The notes below the pieces were generated by a model that saw only the letters and a list, made by a program, of their open reading frames with translations, was not told where the DNA came from and searched no databases. Made by a program: the position numbers and the translations under genes. From Eudorina sp. 2006-703-Eu-15 (taxonomy: Eukaryota > Chlorophyta > Chlorophyceae > Chlamydomonadales > Volvocaceae), in contig BDSI01000073.1 in assembly GCA_003117195.1 (NCBI GenBank), forward strand, positions 496,001 to 560,000: 64,000 nucleotides of DNA, in the 5' to 3' direction. This document shows, one piece after another, positions 55,301-64,000 of the stretch (its first letter is position 1; each line of letters starts with the position of its first letter).

Positions 55301-57228
55301 CAAGGTACGGCACAGCAGTACGGCGCGCCGTACCCGCATCAGCGACGACCGCTGCAACGGCCCGCGTTGTCATGTTTCTCGCTCGCTCACCATTTCATGC
55401 CGTGCACGTTGGATGCCGTACACATCGCAGGACGAGCGGAGCTCCCGGCTGGGTGACCTGTACCCCTTCCTGCAGAAGGTCTACCTGGAACGCATCCTGG
55501 ACAGGTGCGCTCGGGGAGCGGTGGGGTGGAGGTTCAAAGGAAACAGTCCAAACACACCCAGCCCGTCGACAAATACTTGGGGGCGGGGTGGAGGTGGGAG
55601 GCAGTGTGCACGGGGAGGGGTAGAGCTCGGGGAGGAGGCGGGAGGTAAGTGTGCAAAGCACGGGGCGGAGCCGCAATCTGGGTCACGCATGACCCATGGG
55701 TCGCTTCCCCTCCGGGCTCGCTTGCATTCCTTTAGAGTATTGAATATCAATACTATACTACATAATTTAAGGTATGTCATATATCTGCCACGGTAGATTG
55801 CCACAGTGCGACCTCGCGCAGGCGGCGCGCGCCGTCCTTGGGTGCCGGGGCCCTCCTCATGTCCTTAACCCCGTTGATTCCTCCTCCTCCCAATCTGGGT
55901 CCTGCCTCTGACCCCGCACCTCTGACCCCGCAGGGCCGAGGTGGAGTCGTTCTCCCAGGGCCTGAAGCCGCACCAGGTGGCGCAGGTGGGCGGCGGCGGC
56001 ACCGTGCTGGACCGCGCGGTGGTGCAGCACAACCTGGCGGCGGCGTCGCGGCTGTACAGCAACATCAGCACGGAGCAGGTGCGGCCGGCGTGTTGCGGTT
56101 CCGGCTGTAGTGTAGTGGGGAGGGTGGCCGCGGGTGCGTCGCGCCCCGCGCCTGCTCCCGGATAGTGGCCTCGAACCTCCGCCCCCGCCTCGAGGCCTCG
56201 TCCACCTGCTCAACTTCGCTGCGCTGTGCTTGTCTACCGCTTCTCTGCCGCCCACTGGTTACCCCTTTGCCTCTCGCGGCCCCGCGCTGTCCCGCGCTGC
56301 CCCTGGCGCTCTCAGCTGGGCGGGCTGCTGGGGCTGAGCGCGGAGGCGGCGGAGGCGGTGGCGGCCGACATGGTGGCGGAGGGGCGCATGGCGGGGAGCA
56401 TCGACCAGGTGGGAGGGTGGGACGGGGGGCGGGGGCCGTGCCGTGTGGTGCGTGTGTTGTGTCCAGGAAGGCAGGCAGGGAGGGAGGGAGGGAGGGAAGC
56501 AGGGAAGGAGGGAGGGAGGGAGGCAGGGAAGGAGGGAGGCAGCCCCACTTAGGGCCTCAAGGCGGTACAGGGGTGCAGGTGGTGACTGGCCCGACATGCC
56601 TTCGCCGCCACCACGAGTGCACAGATATGCATGCACAAAAGACGTGCATATGGGCACAGACAGGACGCGTACGAACGTGGCATCGTACAGCTGTGGGGTG
56701 TCTGCCTACACGTACGTCAATCCCACACACGTGCAGGTGGACCAGCTCATTCACTTTGGCGCCAAGGTGGAGGTGGAGTCGCTGCTGCGGTGGGACGACT
56801 CCATCCGGGCCGCCTGCGCAAAGGTACGGACTTGCCGTACGGCGGTACGGCAGGCGGTACGGACTTGCTGCGGCTCTGCGTGTGTTTCCCAGCGTCCTTG
56901 TGCGAAGGCTTCTCCCAATTCGTCCATGGATGGCCGAATCTCATCGATTCGACCCAGGGGTCGGTATGATGCTGTGCCAAGCTTTTCCCGCTTTTTGTTT
57001 GACCTCCTGCTTTCCGCCTCTTCCTTCCGCCGGCAGGCCTCGCCCTCCCGCCCGCCTCCCGCCCCTTCCGGATTAAATGTGTAAAATGGCCTAGCACGAC
57101 GCCTCCTGTGCCGTCTCGGTCCCCCCGTTTCCCTTTTCCCCTTGCAGGTCAGCGAGCTGGTGGACAGCGTGACGGCGCTGGGGCTGGCGGGACCGGCGGC
57201 AGCGGCTCCCGCAGCGGCGGCGCGGTGA
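52341..57228 (+). CDS. CSN4: COP9 signalosome complex subunit 4
   Basis: Subunit of the eight-protein COP9 signalosome, which removes NEDD8/RUB from cullins and so controls cullin-RING ubiquitin ligases; nuclear and cytosolic. Twelve exons: 52341-52473, 52604-52709, 53162-53276, 53981-54076, 54300-54392, 54775-54879, 55200-55304, 55431-55504, 55934-56078, 56316-56408, 56737-56823, 57148-57228 (1233 nt, 410 aa, close to the usual ~400). Starts MAQALLAPIAQIVDQRQKTE. Conserved blocks: RVVSFEDSVVLLRENLAEAL, YKLGKNIKIAMLYLEDDDSV, CYARILDAKRRFLEAALRYY, CTILAPAGPQRSRMLAALYK, LQKVYLERILDR. The PCI domain follows, with LKPHQVAQ, TVLDRAVVQHNLAAASRLY, GLLGLSAEAAEAVA and EGRMAGSIDQVDQLIHFGA. The C-terminus is a short Ala-rich tail. 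Intron 6 is bracketed by GACCCRYGGGTC palindromes; introns 3 and 10 hold purine tracts. Confidence 0.95.
53500..53640. repeat. GGGAGGGA polypurine tract in CSN4 intron 3
   Basis: About 140 bp of almost pure G/A, mainly GGGA units, preceded by a duplicated GGGATGGCGGGGCAGAG unit. In the transcript it would be G-rich with quadruplex potential. Confidence 0.9.
54882..54893. repeat. GACCCACGGGTC palindrome at the 5' end of CSN4 intron 6
   Basis: The exon ends CTGCAG, then the GT donor is followed at once by the exact palindrome, at intron positions 3-14. Its partner GACCCATGGGTC lies at 55182-55193, six bases before the intron end (TTCCAG). Confidence 0.95.
55182..55193. repeat. GACCCATGGGTC palindrome at the 3' end of CSN4 intron 6
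   Basis: Reads GACCCATGGGTCTTCCAG and then the exon LDESDLETAL. With 54882-54893 it brackets a 320-bp intron. Confidence 0.95.
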
Positions 57229-59618
57229 TCGCTTCGCCGCAGGCCGGATCCGTACTTCTGAGATCCAGGATCCGGACCCGTTGGCTCGCCATGATCCACG
57301 ATCCAGGAGCAGCAGGGCGGACCTCGGAGGCTCTCCTGAAAGAATGGGCGGTTGGAGAGGGGGTTCAAGAGGACAACCGAGATGGGGTGGTAAATGGGGT
57401 TGCAGTGAAGTCACCGACGCGGTATCCTCCTATCAATCGCACAGCGACGCCCTCCATGACCCCGGGGCGCACCAAGGTGCAGAGCTGGAGACCCCCACCC
57501 TGCCCTGAAGGCGTTAGCGAGTTCTTCATTGGTGGATACGGTGCCAACCGGTGCCAAACGGCGGGATGCCGACTCGCGGTTGTGTGAGCTCGCTGGATCT
57601 CACCGTGCTGGATCCTGTGGATCCTGGATTACGCTGAGCTCTCGCTGCATTCTGGATGCCGAGGAGGACACCAGTGGATAGATGTGCTGGAGGATTTGGA
57701 GGAGGGGAGCGCTGGAGGAGGAGGAGGAGGAGGAGGAGGGGACGGACAACAGCTGCATGTCGTACCTGTCGCGGTTTGAGTTCACATGGTGTGAATCACA
57801 CCCGTTGCGTGCGACGGAGCCTCTGTAGTTGGGGCGGCCTAGCTCCGCCCCCATCCGCCCCCATCTAGCCGCTGCTACAGACCGTAGCCACCGTCACATA
57901 CCGTAGCCACAGTCACAGACCGTAGCCACAGTTACAGACCGTAGCTACGGTACCTGTAGCAGGACAGCCAGCCCTGCTTACAGGCCGGACCGCAAAGAAA
58001 CAAGTAGGGGTCGGCTTCCTCGAAGCCGGAAAAAGGGCGGGGTCCCCCTACAATCCGTACAGGTCGCTTGCTTTACAACGGAAACTCTATTACCGCGCAA
58101 GAGTGTGAGAGAGTGAAAGGGTGCCATTGAGGGTGTCGTTGATGTTGAAGGTGGATCGGCGTGCATAGATTGAGCAAGCTAAAGCAGGTAGGTAGCCCCG
58201 AAACCAACCTGCAGGACGCGACGGCATCTGCATTATCGTAACGCTAGACGCCTCTGCACTACCACATCCGTCTGTCAAGCAGATGGTCAAAAAACAACTT
58301 GAAGCATTCTTGTTTCGCCGTGAAACTGTAGTTGTTTGGTCCGCATGCAGCCCTTCAGTTGCACGCCCGCAGCAGACGTGAACCTCTAAAGTTTGCCATC
58401 AATAGTTACATAGCAAATGTAAGGCAAACGCAGGGTGCGAAAAAGCCGCGGTGAGACCCGGACTTCGGCCATGGGAACTGGAGAACTCATTGGTACTCGG
58501 TATGCTATCCCTTTGCATCTTGAAACTTTATGATAATTCAATACATATTGTTGAATTGTATTCATCTGGCAAGACAGAAAGGCAAATCTTGATGTCGGTG
58601 GCATTTTGATGTTCAAAACATCAGAACGATACGGAAGTTCAATTTAGCATCTTAATATTCAACATGCGGCACCTATTAAACCAAATATGAGCGCGAGAGG
58701 CGTTGGGTGGACGTTGACCGTTTGTGCGCAAAGAATTTTTGTCAGCCAAGCCAAAGATACCTGGCAATAGAGGACAATTAATACGACAAAACTTGCTAAT
58801 TAGTTTAGCGGATAATGAACGTTTGGCCGTTACCCATGGACACACGTCGCACGGCGGACACACGGACAGGGGTAATCCTAGGGGGCGGGGGCCCCCGAAC
58901 GCGCTTCGCGCTGGGGCCCCGCACAAAAATAGCCCAAGAAAGGGGTTCCAGACGTCTCGAGTAAGCCTTTGTGTCGCGCTGCTACAGTACCTAACGGTTC
59001 CTGTTGCGTCGGGGGGTCATGCCGCCCAGTGTTGTTTCTGGTCCCTACAACGGTCATTACCGTCATCAATGCGGACTCGGGTCTGTTTTGATTTCAACGT
59101 GACCGGAAGACCAGCAGAAAGTGGGAGACCGTCACTAACCCACCGTCACTCGCTTCAATGCCCCGCACCTGACCCAGCCCCGGGCCCGCGCTCAGCAACA
59201 CAGGCAGGCGGCCCAGCCCCTCCCAGTCCGGCTTACCACCATTCACCCTCGGCCCTCCCAGCAGAGGCAAGTATCTACAGCCGTCGCCACTGCCAACGTC
59301 GCAAGGCCGCGCGACGAGCAGCTCGTCCTTCTCACCATCCTGACGGCCCTCACCGTTCCGTACTGCTGCCGTACTGGCCGAGTTCCTGTCCATGTTCCTG
59401 ACCACAATTCAACCGGTGGATGTACGGGTCGTGTATGTGATGGAAGGATAACGGCTACAGCCTGTCCGCTAGAGCGTCAGGGCCTCATAGCTCCAAACAT
59501 CCGTCCTGTCCCGTCATGCCCTGCCCTGCTCAATCTAGTTCAGTCACCTAAGCACTCGCTGACCGATGGCCAGTCCCACATTCGCAGCGAATGCGCGCGC
59601 TGCGACCGTATCCGACAG
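57229..59618. other. Intergenic region between convergent CSN4 and the B3-like gene
   Basis: Contains GGATCC/GGATCCAGGATCCGG-type sequence and a GGA-repeat (57240-57740), a tandem array at 57878-57950, and an AT-richer stretch. At 58881-58921 there is a G/C-rich foldback (GGGGGCCCCCGAAC...GCTGGGGCCCC), followed by AAAAATAGCCCA; a similar CAGCGCGAGGGCCC...AAAAATAGCCCA lies at 48528-48556. No gene supported. Confidence 0.45.
57878..57950. repeat. ~22-bp tandem repeat, about 3 copies
   Basis: Unit ACAGACCGTAGCCACAGTTA with minor changes (CCACCGTCAC, CTACGGTAC). Confidence 0.8.
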
Positions 59619-62369
59619 TCAAAACGTCAAGCCGACCCGTGGCACGCTGGGTCTGCCGTACCATCCCGCTGCTGAACCCACACGTAACCGCATAGCGAGG
59701 GTCAAAGGCAACGTCACGGGGGCTCGTAGGCTACCAAAGAAGGCCGCCCTGGGATGTACGACAGCCCGCGCCACCGCCGCCGCCGCCGCCACCACTCTGG
59801 ACCGTTCCGACGCCCTTCCAACGAACGGCGATGCAACCGCCGCGCCGGCGTCCTCAACCTTCGCCGGAAGCTGGTCCTCGTCGTACTCCTTCACGTCTTC
59901 GTCGTACTCGTCACTCGCGGCGACGGAGGCTGGCGCCGACGGCTCAGGGACGCCGTCGCGGTGGGGATGTCGTACACCTGTCAGCAGCGTCAGCAGCTGC
60001 TGCCGGTCGGCTTCAGAGACCCCCACTGCCGCTGCGGTCTCCAGGGAGGCGCACAACAGCGGGGCCTGGCTGACGTGTGCTCCAGGGGCGCACAAGGCGA
60101 CCCACGGGGCGTCCGCGGCACTGCCGGCGGCGGCGGGGGCGACGCGCAGCCGGAGGACGCTCCCCACGACGGCGCCCTGCGCCTTGAGCCACGTCAGCGC
60201 GCCGCTGAGGTACCAGTACGGCATACTCCGGGTTCCCTTTGGCGGGAAGCTCCGCAGCCTCGCCGAGATACCCTTGCCGCCGCCGCTACAGCTGCCGGTT
60301 CCGTCTGCAGTCTCCGGCGCGTCGCACCCTAACCGCACGGGCAACGACTGGCCCCCTCTACTGGCAGCTTCGGGTCCAAGCAGCTGTCGTACAACTTTGT
60401 ACGGCATGACCACGTGCACCTTGAGGCTCGATTGCGTCAGCCGTACGGCGACAGACGCACCTGCAGTGGCGCCGGCGGCGCCGTCGCCTGTGGTCGCGCT
60501 GTCGGCGGCGTCCGCGCTGTTACTGTTACTGGCGTCAGCGCTGTTAGCGGCACTATCGGCCTCATCGGCCTCATCTGCGGCGGCGCCGCCGCTGGCCGAC
60601 AACACCGGTCGCCCGTCAGGGAGCAGCCACAGCCGGACGTTTTCTCCCGGACGCACGCCTAGGTCGCGAAGTAGGGTTGCCGTACGGGTTAGTGTCATCG
60701 CGGACAGACCTTTGGGACCCACGTAGAGGCCCAGGGTGTACTCCCGCAGCCGCGCGGGTCGGCCTTCGCCCGCCGGCAGCAAGCCGTACACCCGTACCTC
60801 CTGAATGTGGCTACGCCCGGTTCCGCTGCTGCTGCTGCTGTTGCTGGTGCTGCTGGTGCTGTTGTCGTCAGCGCTGCTGCCGCCGGCACTGCTGCTACTG
60901 CCGAAGCGACGGACGAGGGCCCGCTGTAGCTGCTGCGGAAACGCGTTCCGAATGGCCCGCCGGCCCGTCATGTTCCGGTCGAGCCGAACACGCAACCAGT
61001 ACTGTTCCCGTGGGGCCACCGCCGCCGCCGCCACGGTGGCGGCGGCGGCGACCGCCGCCGCCACCTCCTCCGCCTCCGCGCCAGGCCCGCGCGCCCCGCG
61101 GCCGCGCCGCCAGCCGCCAGCCAACGCCACGGCGCCGCCGCCGTTCACGCGACCGTCGTCGTACACCTCCGTCGACGTCAGTCGCTCGCTCGCGAGCCTT
61201 CTCAAACTCCCAAACGCCTCGTCGTCGTCGCCGCGGCTCAACCGCTGGATCGTGCGGTCGAGGCGGATCGTGACCGACGGCGGCGGCATCGCGGCGGCGG
61301 CCGACGACTCAACGTCCCTCGCCTCCATCCTCAACACATCCCCCGGTGCCGCCCGCATGGCACGAAGCCAGCTGCTGGCGCCCCGCAGAAACCAAATCGG
61401 CGCCGCACTCCCCTTGCTCTTCACGTGCTGATAGCTGCGAAGGCTGCACTCAATGACCCGTCGGTCTTTCCGGGGCTGTCGTACGCGGCTGTCGCCGCCG
61501 CCGCCGCCGCCGCCCGCCGCCGCCTGCAACGGCGGCTGCTGCCCGCAGCGCCAGTCCAGGGTGACTGGCACGCATTGGCCCGGCCGATACGCCACCGTAC
61601 CGCCCAACAGCCTCCGTACATTTTCCAACGGAACGTAAAACCGGTTTTTGAAATGGTGTTCCATGAGCAGCATGACGCAGGACGCGCGCGGCGACTCGCT
61701 GCCATTAATGTCGGCGGCGCCGTCGGCACCGCTTCCGTCGCCGTCGTCCTCCCCGCCAGCGGCCACCAGCGCCCGGCCGTTCTCTAGGGCATAAACCTGC
61801 ATCGTGTCCCCGGGTTTCAGCCCCAGTGTACGAACCAACGCGGACGTCCTAGTCAACCGACAGACCACTGCCGTACTGTACACCCATGAGTGTAACGCGA
61901 CCTTGTACGGCGTGGCGAGGAGCTCCGTTGGCGGCTCGGTCGGCGACGCCGCTGGCGCCCCCGGCGCCGCAGCAGGTGCTGGTACGACTGGACAAGAGAC
62001 GTACAGTACAACCTCTTGCGGTCTACCGCTGGAAACGGAGGCCCGCAGCTGCTGCGGGAAGGCGGCGCGGAGGGTATGCAATCCAGACAACTCCAGATTG
62101 GAATTGACCCTCAAGTTGTACGGCACTGCGCGCCTGGCCGCCGCCGCCACTGTCGCCGCATCCAGGGCGGCCACACTGCTGCTGCTGCTGCTGCCGCCGC
62201 CGCCATCCTCATCCACATCACCGAGAACGAAGCGGGTGGGCCGGTCTGCGGCGACTACCTCCGCACTCATTCCCGAGACTGACCCGGGGTGTGGTTGCGG
62301 ACACCGCCGGCGAGTGGGAAGTCCAACGAGCTGCCCGCTCCGAAGCCGTCGCCGTCCCCTGACCATCAT
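59619..62369 (-). CDS. 916-aa protein with four repeated B3-like units
   Basis: A single long open frame, ATG 62369 to stop 59619; a second in-frame ATG at residue 34 is an alternative start. Not recognised as a named family. It contains two tandem modules of about 270-290 residues, each made of an a and a b unit: 1a about 84-204, 1b 228-351, 2a 457-590, 2b 639-745. Matching pairs: AAFPQQLRAS / NAFPQQLQRA; RLTRTSALVRTLGLKPGD / TLTRTATLLRDLGVRPGE; FYVPLENVRRLLGG / VVMPYKVVRQLLGP; CSLRSYQHVKSKGS / ARLRSFPPKGTRS; WFLRGASSWLRAMRAAPGDV / WYLSGALTWLKAQGAVVGSV. Each unit has an F/Y-x-(V/M)P or FPQQ start, a (L)RG/RT...W/L-(L/V) helix, then a PGD-type turn and a hydrophobic strand, which is how plant B3 DNA-binding domains end. 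B3 assignment is inference. Linkers are Ala/Gly/Ser/Asp-rich. The gene is tail-to-tail with CSN4. Confidence 0.65.
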   Translation of the reverse strand: MMVRGRRRLRSGQLVGLPTRRRCPQPHPGSVSGMSAEVVAADRPTRFVLGDVDEDGGGGSSSSSSVAALDAATVAAAARRAVPYNLRVNSNLELSGLHTLRAAFPQQLRASVSSGRPQEVVLYVSCPVVPAPAAAPGAPAASPTEPPTELLATPYKVALHSWVYSTAVVCRLTRTSALVRTLGLKPGDTMQVYALENGRALVAAGGEDDGDGSGADGAADINGSESPRASCVMLLMEHHFKNRFYVPLENVRRLLGGTVAYRPGQCVPVTLDWRCGQQPPLQAAAGGGGGGGDSRVRQPRKDRRVIECSLRSYQHVKSKGSAAPIWFLRGASSWLRAMRAAPGDVLRMEARDVESSAAAAMPPPSVTIRLDRTIQRLSRGDDDEAFGSLRRLASERLTSTEVYDDGRVNGGGAVALAGGWRRGRGARGPGAEAEEVAAAVAAAATVAAAAVAPREQYWLRVRLDRNMTGRRAIRNAFPQQLQRALVRRFGSSSSAGGSSADDNSTSSTSNSSSSSGTGRSHIQEVRVYGLLPAGEGRPARLREYTLGLYVGPKGLSAMTLTRTATLLRDLGVRPGENVRLWLLPDGRPVLSASGGAAADEADEADSAANSADASNSNSADAADSATTGDGAAGATAGASVAVRLTQSSLKVHVVMPYKVVRQLLGPEAASRGGQSLPVRLGCDAPETADGTGSCSGGGKGISARLRSFPPKGTRSMPYWYLSGALTWLKAQGAVVGSVLRLRVAPAAAGSAADAPWVALCAPGAHVSQAPLLCASLETAAAVGVSEADRQQLLTLLTGVRHPHRDGVPEPSAPASVAASDEYDEDVKEYDEDQLPAKVEDAGAAVASPFVGRASERSRVVAAAAAVARAVVHPRAAFFGSLRAPVTLPLTLAMRLRVGSAAGWYGRPSVPRVGLTF

Positions 62370-64000
62370 GGGAGCAACAGGTCATCAAATGCGCACGTTT
62401 GGTCGATCGGGTTCGTATCGGAGCACATAGCCACGGAGCCTGGAATGTGATGTGGGCGTGTTCGATGCCAACCGGTTAGAGACGACAACAGCAAACCTAG
62501 GCGGGCAAGAGATGTCAGGCGCATAGGTGAAACGACAAGAGCCAAAGGCACGGATTGGACGCACAACGTTCGGTCAGCGAAGGCTGCAAATGCCGTACGC
62601 GCTGGGCCCCCATACCTGCAGGCGTAGACGTACTGATGGATCCTCAGGTAGCTGGTAATGCCAATGCTGCCGCGACTGAACTGCTGCGCGACGGGCGCTT
62701 CACCGCAGCACGATGCCAGCGACCAAAGTCAAGTTCCGGTCGAATTGTTGTCGAATTTGCTTTCTGATGTTTTGTTTAACCTTCAGTCGAAAATCGGCGA
62801 TACATGATGCTCGGTGAAGGCGATTCATGGAGGGCCGCAACCGCCGACGTGCGACAGCTGCTGGTCGCCGGCAGCTGGCGGTGAAACGCTTTACAGTTCA
62901 AAACAATTAACGGCTAGCTTGGAGAATGCGAATCTGCGAATTTGTTCAAAGGTCACTGCTCATCGTCATGCAAGTAAATCATGGCAATAAAACTCCACAG
63001 CGTTCACATCAAATTTCCATCGCAGCTGTTTATCACAAGAGCTCATCGCAATAAAACAATTGAAGAGCAAGCGCGTTATAGTTCGCGCTTTCTGAGTCGC
63101 CAACCAACGGTCGTCGTACGAATGCTCGTGGTCGGAGCACCTCTGCTCGTGGTGTAGAGCACAGCGTTTCCCTGGACTGTTACAAAGAACAGATAACAAT
63201 ATATATATATATATATCCTCTACAAATTTCAGATCATTTTTCCTTGGTTTGTGCTGCCGCCCGAGCTATGACAACCGTCAACGGGCCCGCCAGAGGCTGA
63301 CATGACCCGTGATGTACGCTGTGAGAACCAACCTTGCTTGTCGCGAGCACCGGGCCTTGCACATGTTGTGGGGACCGTACGGGCAGGCCCCTGATGGTGG
63401 CTCGCCAGCCCCCGTGGCTCTCTACCGCCGCTGGAGAAGTGATCACGCCTTGTTGGGGTGGTGGTTCGCTAATAGGGGCGCCCTGGTGGCTAACTCCCCC
63501 TGAGCGGGCTTTATCCCTAGCCGTGGCTGGTTCTCAGGAACGGGGCGGGGAGTGTTTCGGTGTACTTTTGGAGCCTGTCCGGTGCGCCATGGTGGCTCAA
63601 GTTTCGTTTGTGCAGTGTATGGTGAGGAATCTTTGGCTGTCGCCGATGGCTGTCACCGATGACCCGCGGGGTCCGCTGTAACATCCATAATAACAATTCC
63701 CTTCAAGGGATCCGCCGTCATTCGCGCAGGAGTGAAGGATTGGCCGCCATTGCAGCAAGGCACGTGTCTTGAGCGCGAGTGAGCTGTTAGTAAGGATTTA
63801 CAATCCTGGCAAGCTGCATACTGGCTGCCAACCGTCCAGAACCGTCAACGACCAACCGAGGCAATCAACGAAGGAACCTAACCGTTCCGTGGAATACCTG
63901 GTATCTGGTCGCTCCCCTCTCTCACCTGATCTCAAAATGTAGGCATTTACTGAAGAGCTAGTTTGACTCCCGGGCAACCCAACTGGACCTCACGGCTCCA
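62370..64000. other. Intergenic region, no gene recognised
   Basis: Upstream of the B3-like gene. Contains a (TA)8 run at about 63201-63216 and, at 63659-63687, a 29-bp sequence identical (inverted) to 38004-38032. Plus-strand frames at 63309-63681 end in that repeat and may be part of a transposable element. Confidence 0.45.
63659..63687. repeat. 29-bp dispersed repeat, probable transposon end
   Basis: On the minus strand it reads TGGATGTTACAGCGGACCCC and then GCGGGTCAT, identical to 38004-38032 on the plus strand. A third copy with one change in the first ~20 bp lies at 31204-31239, and there the match to 63640-63687 extends further through CGGTGACAGCCA. Confidence 0.8.

Noticed and set aside
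58881..58921. G/C-rich foldback as evidence of an organelle DNA insertion
   Set aside because: It resembles palindromes of volvocine organelle genomes only in style; the flanks show no organelle gene.
59566..60726. 386-codon plus-strand frame
   Set aside because: Antisense shadow of the GC-rich 916-codon gene; composition only, no conserved motif.
1..64000. tRNA or rRNA genes
   Set aside because: I scanned by eye for B-box-like GGTTCGA sequences and rRNA signatures and found none that could fold convincingly; a covariance-model scan was not possible.

Overview
The window is nuclear DNA of a green alga of the volvocine group (Chlamydomonas/Volvox relatives; a colonial Volvox-like species is my best guess, not proven). 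Grounds: a GC-rich genome with AT-richer spacers; intron-dense genes whose short exons join in perfect phase; long (GT)n and polypurine tracts in introns; Ala/Gly/Ser-rich insertions in otherwise conserved proteins; a secreted enzyme carrying an ShKT-like Cys module and NST/NNT sequon repeats; and FkbM-type methyltransferase and LPxxL/ankyrin-like families typical of these algae.

Layout. (1) 1-15 kb is transposon-rich and holds no intact host gene that I can see. A decayed Ty3/gypsy element on the minus strand (about 4.2-12.4 kb; gag, a Dam-like domain, protease, RT/RNase H, integrase) contains two complete ~506-bp hAT-type MITEs with exact 8-bp target duplications. A truncated third copy lies at 2.4 kb. 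A plus-strand retroelement C-terminal fragment sits at the integrase end, and a mirrored second gag N-terminus faces the first across a 113-bp LTR-like unit. (2) 16.2-27.9 kb, minus: beta-adaptin of AP-1/AP-2, 23 exons, 958 aa. (3) 28.6-41.3 kb, plus: a secreted GH2 beta-mannosidase, 18 exons, about 1960 aa, with an ShKT-like module and a glycosylation-rich linker inserted into the catalytic domain. It is divergent from beta-adaptin across about 700 bp. (4) 42.9-43.6 kb, minus: a frameshifted ankyrin/F-box-like gene. (5) 45.4-46.9 kb, plus: a 141-aa probable membrane protein. (6) 48.8-51.6 kb, minus: FkbM-type methyltransferase, 5 exons, 537 aa. (7) 52.3-57.2 kb, plus: COP9 signalosome subunit 4, 12 exons, 410 aa, divergent from the methyltransferase. 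(8) 59.6-62.4 kb, minus: a 916-aa unrecognised protein with a fourfold internal repeat that looks B3-like.

The genes do not form one pathway. They are housekeeping genes (vesicle coat, COP9 signalosome) interleaved with secretory/extracellular-matrix-type genes (beta-mannosidase, signal-anchored methyltransferase). The most unusual window-wide signal is a 12-bp palindrome, GACCCRYGGGTC. It occurs 11 times exactly, all in or beside genes, and brackets one intron of CSN4 at both ends. Exon models were built by hand from homology plus splice sites; each complete model gives an uninterrupted frame with a length divisible by three.
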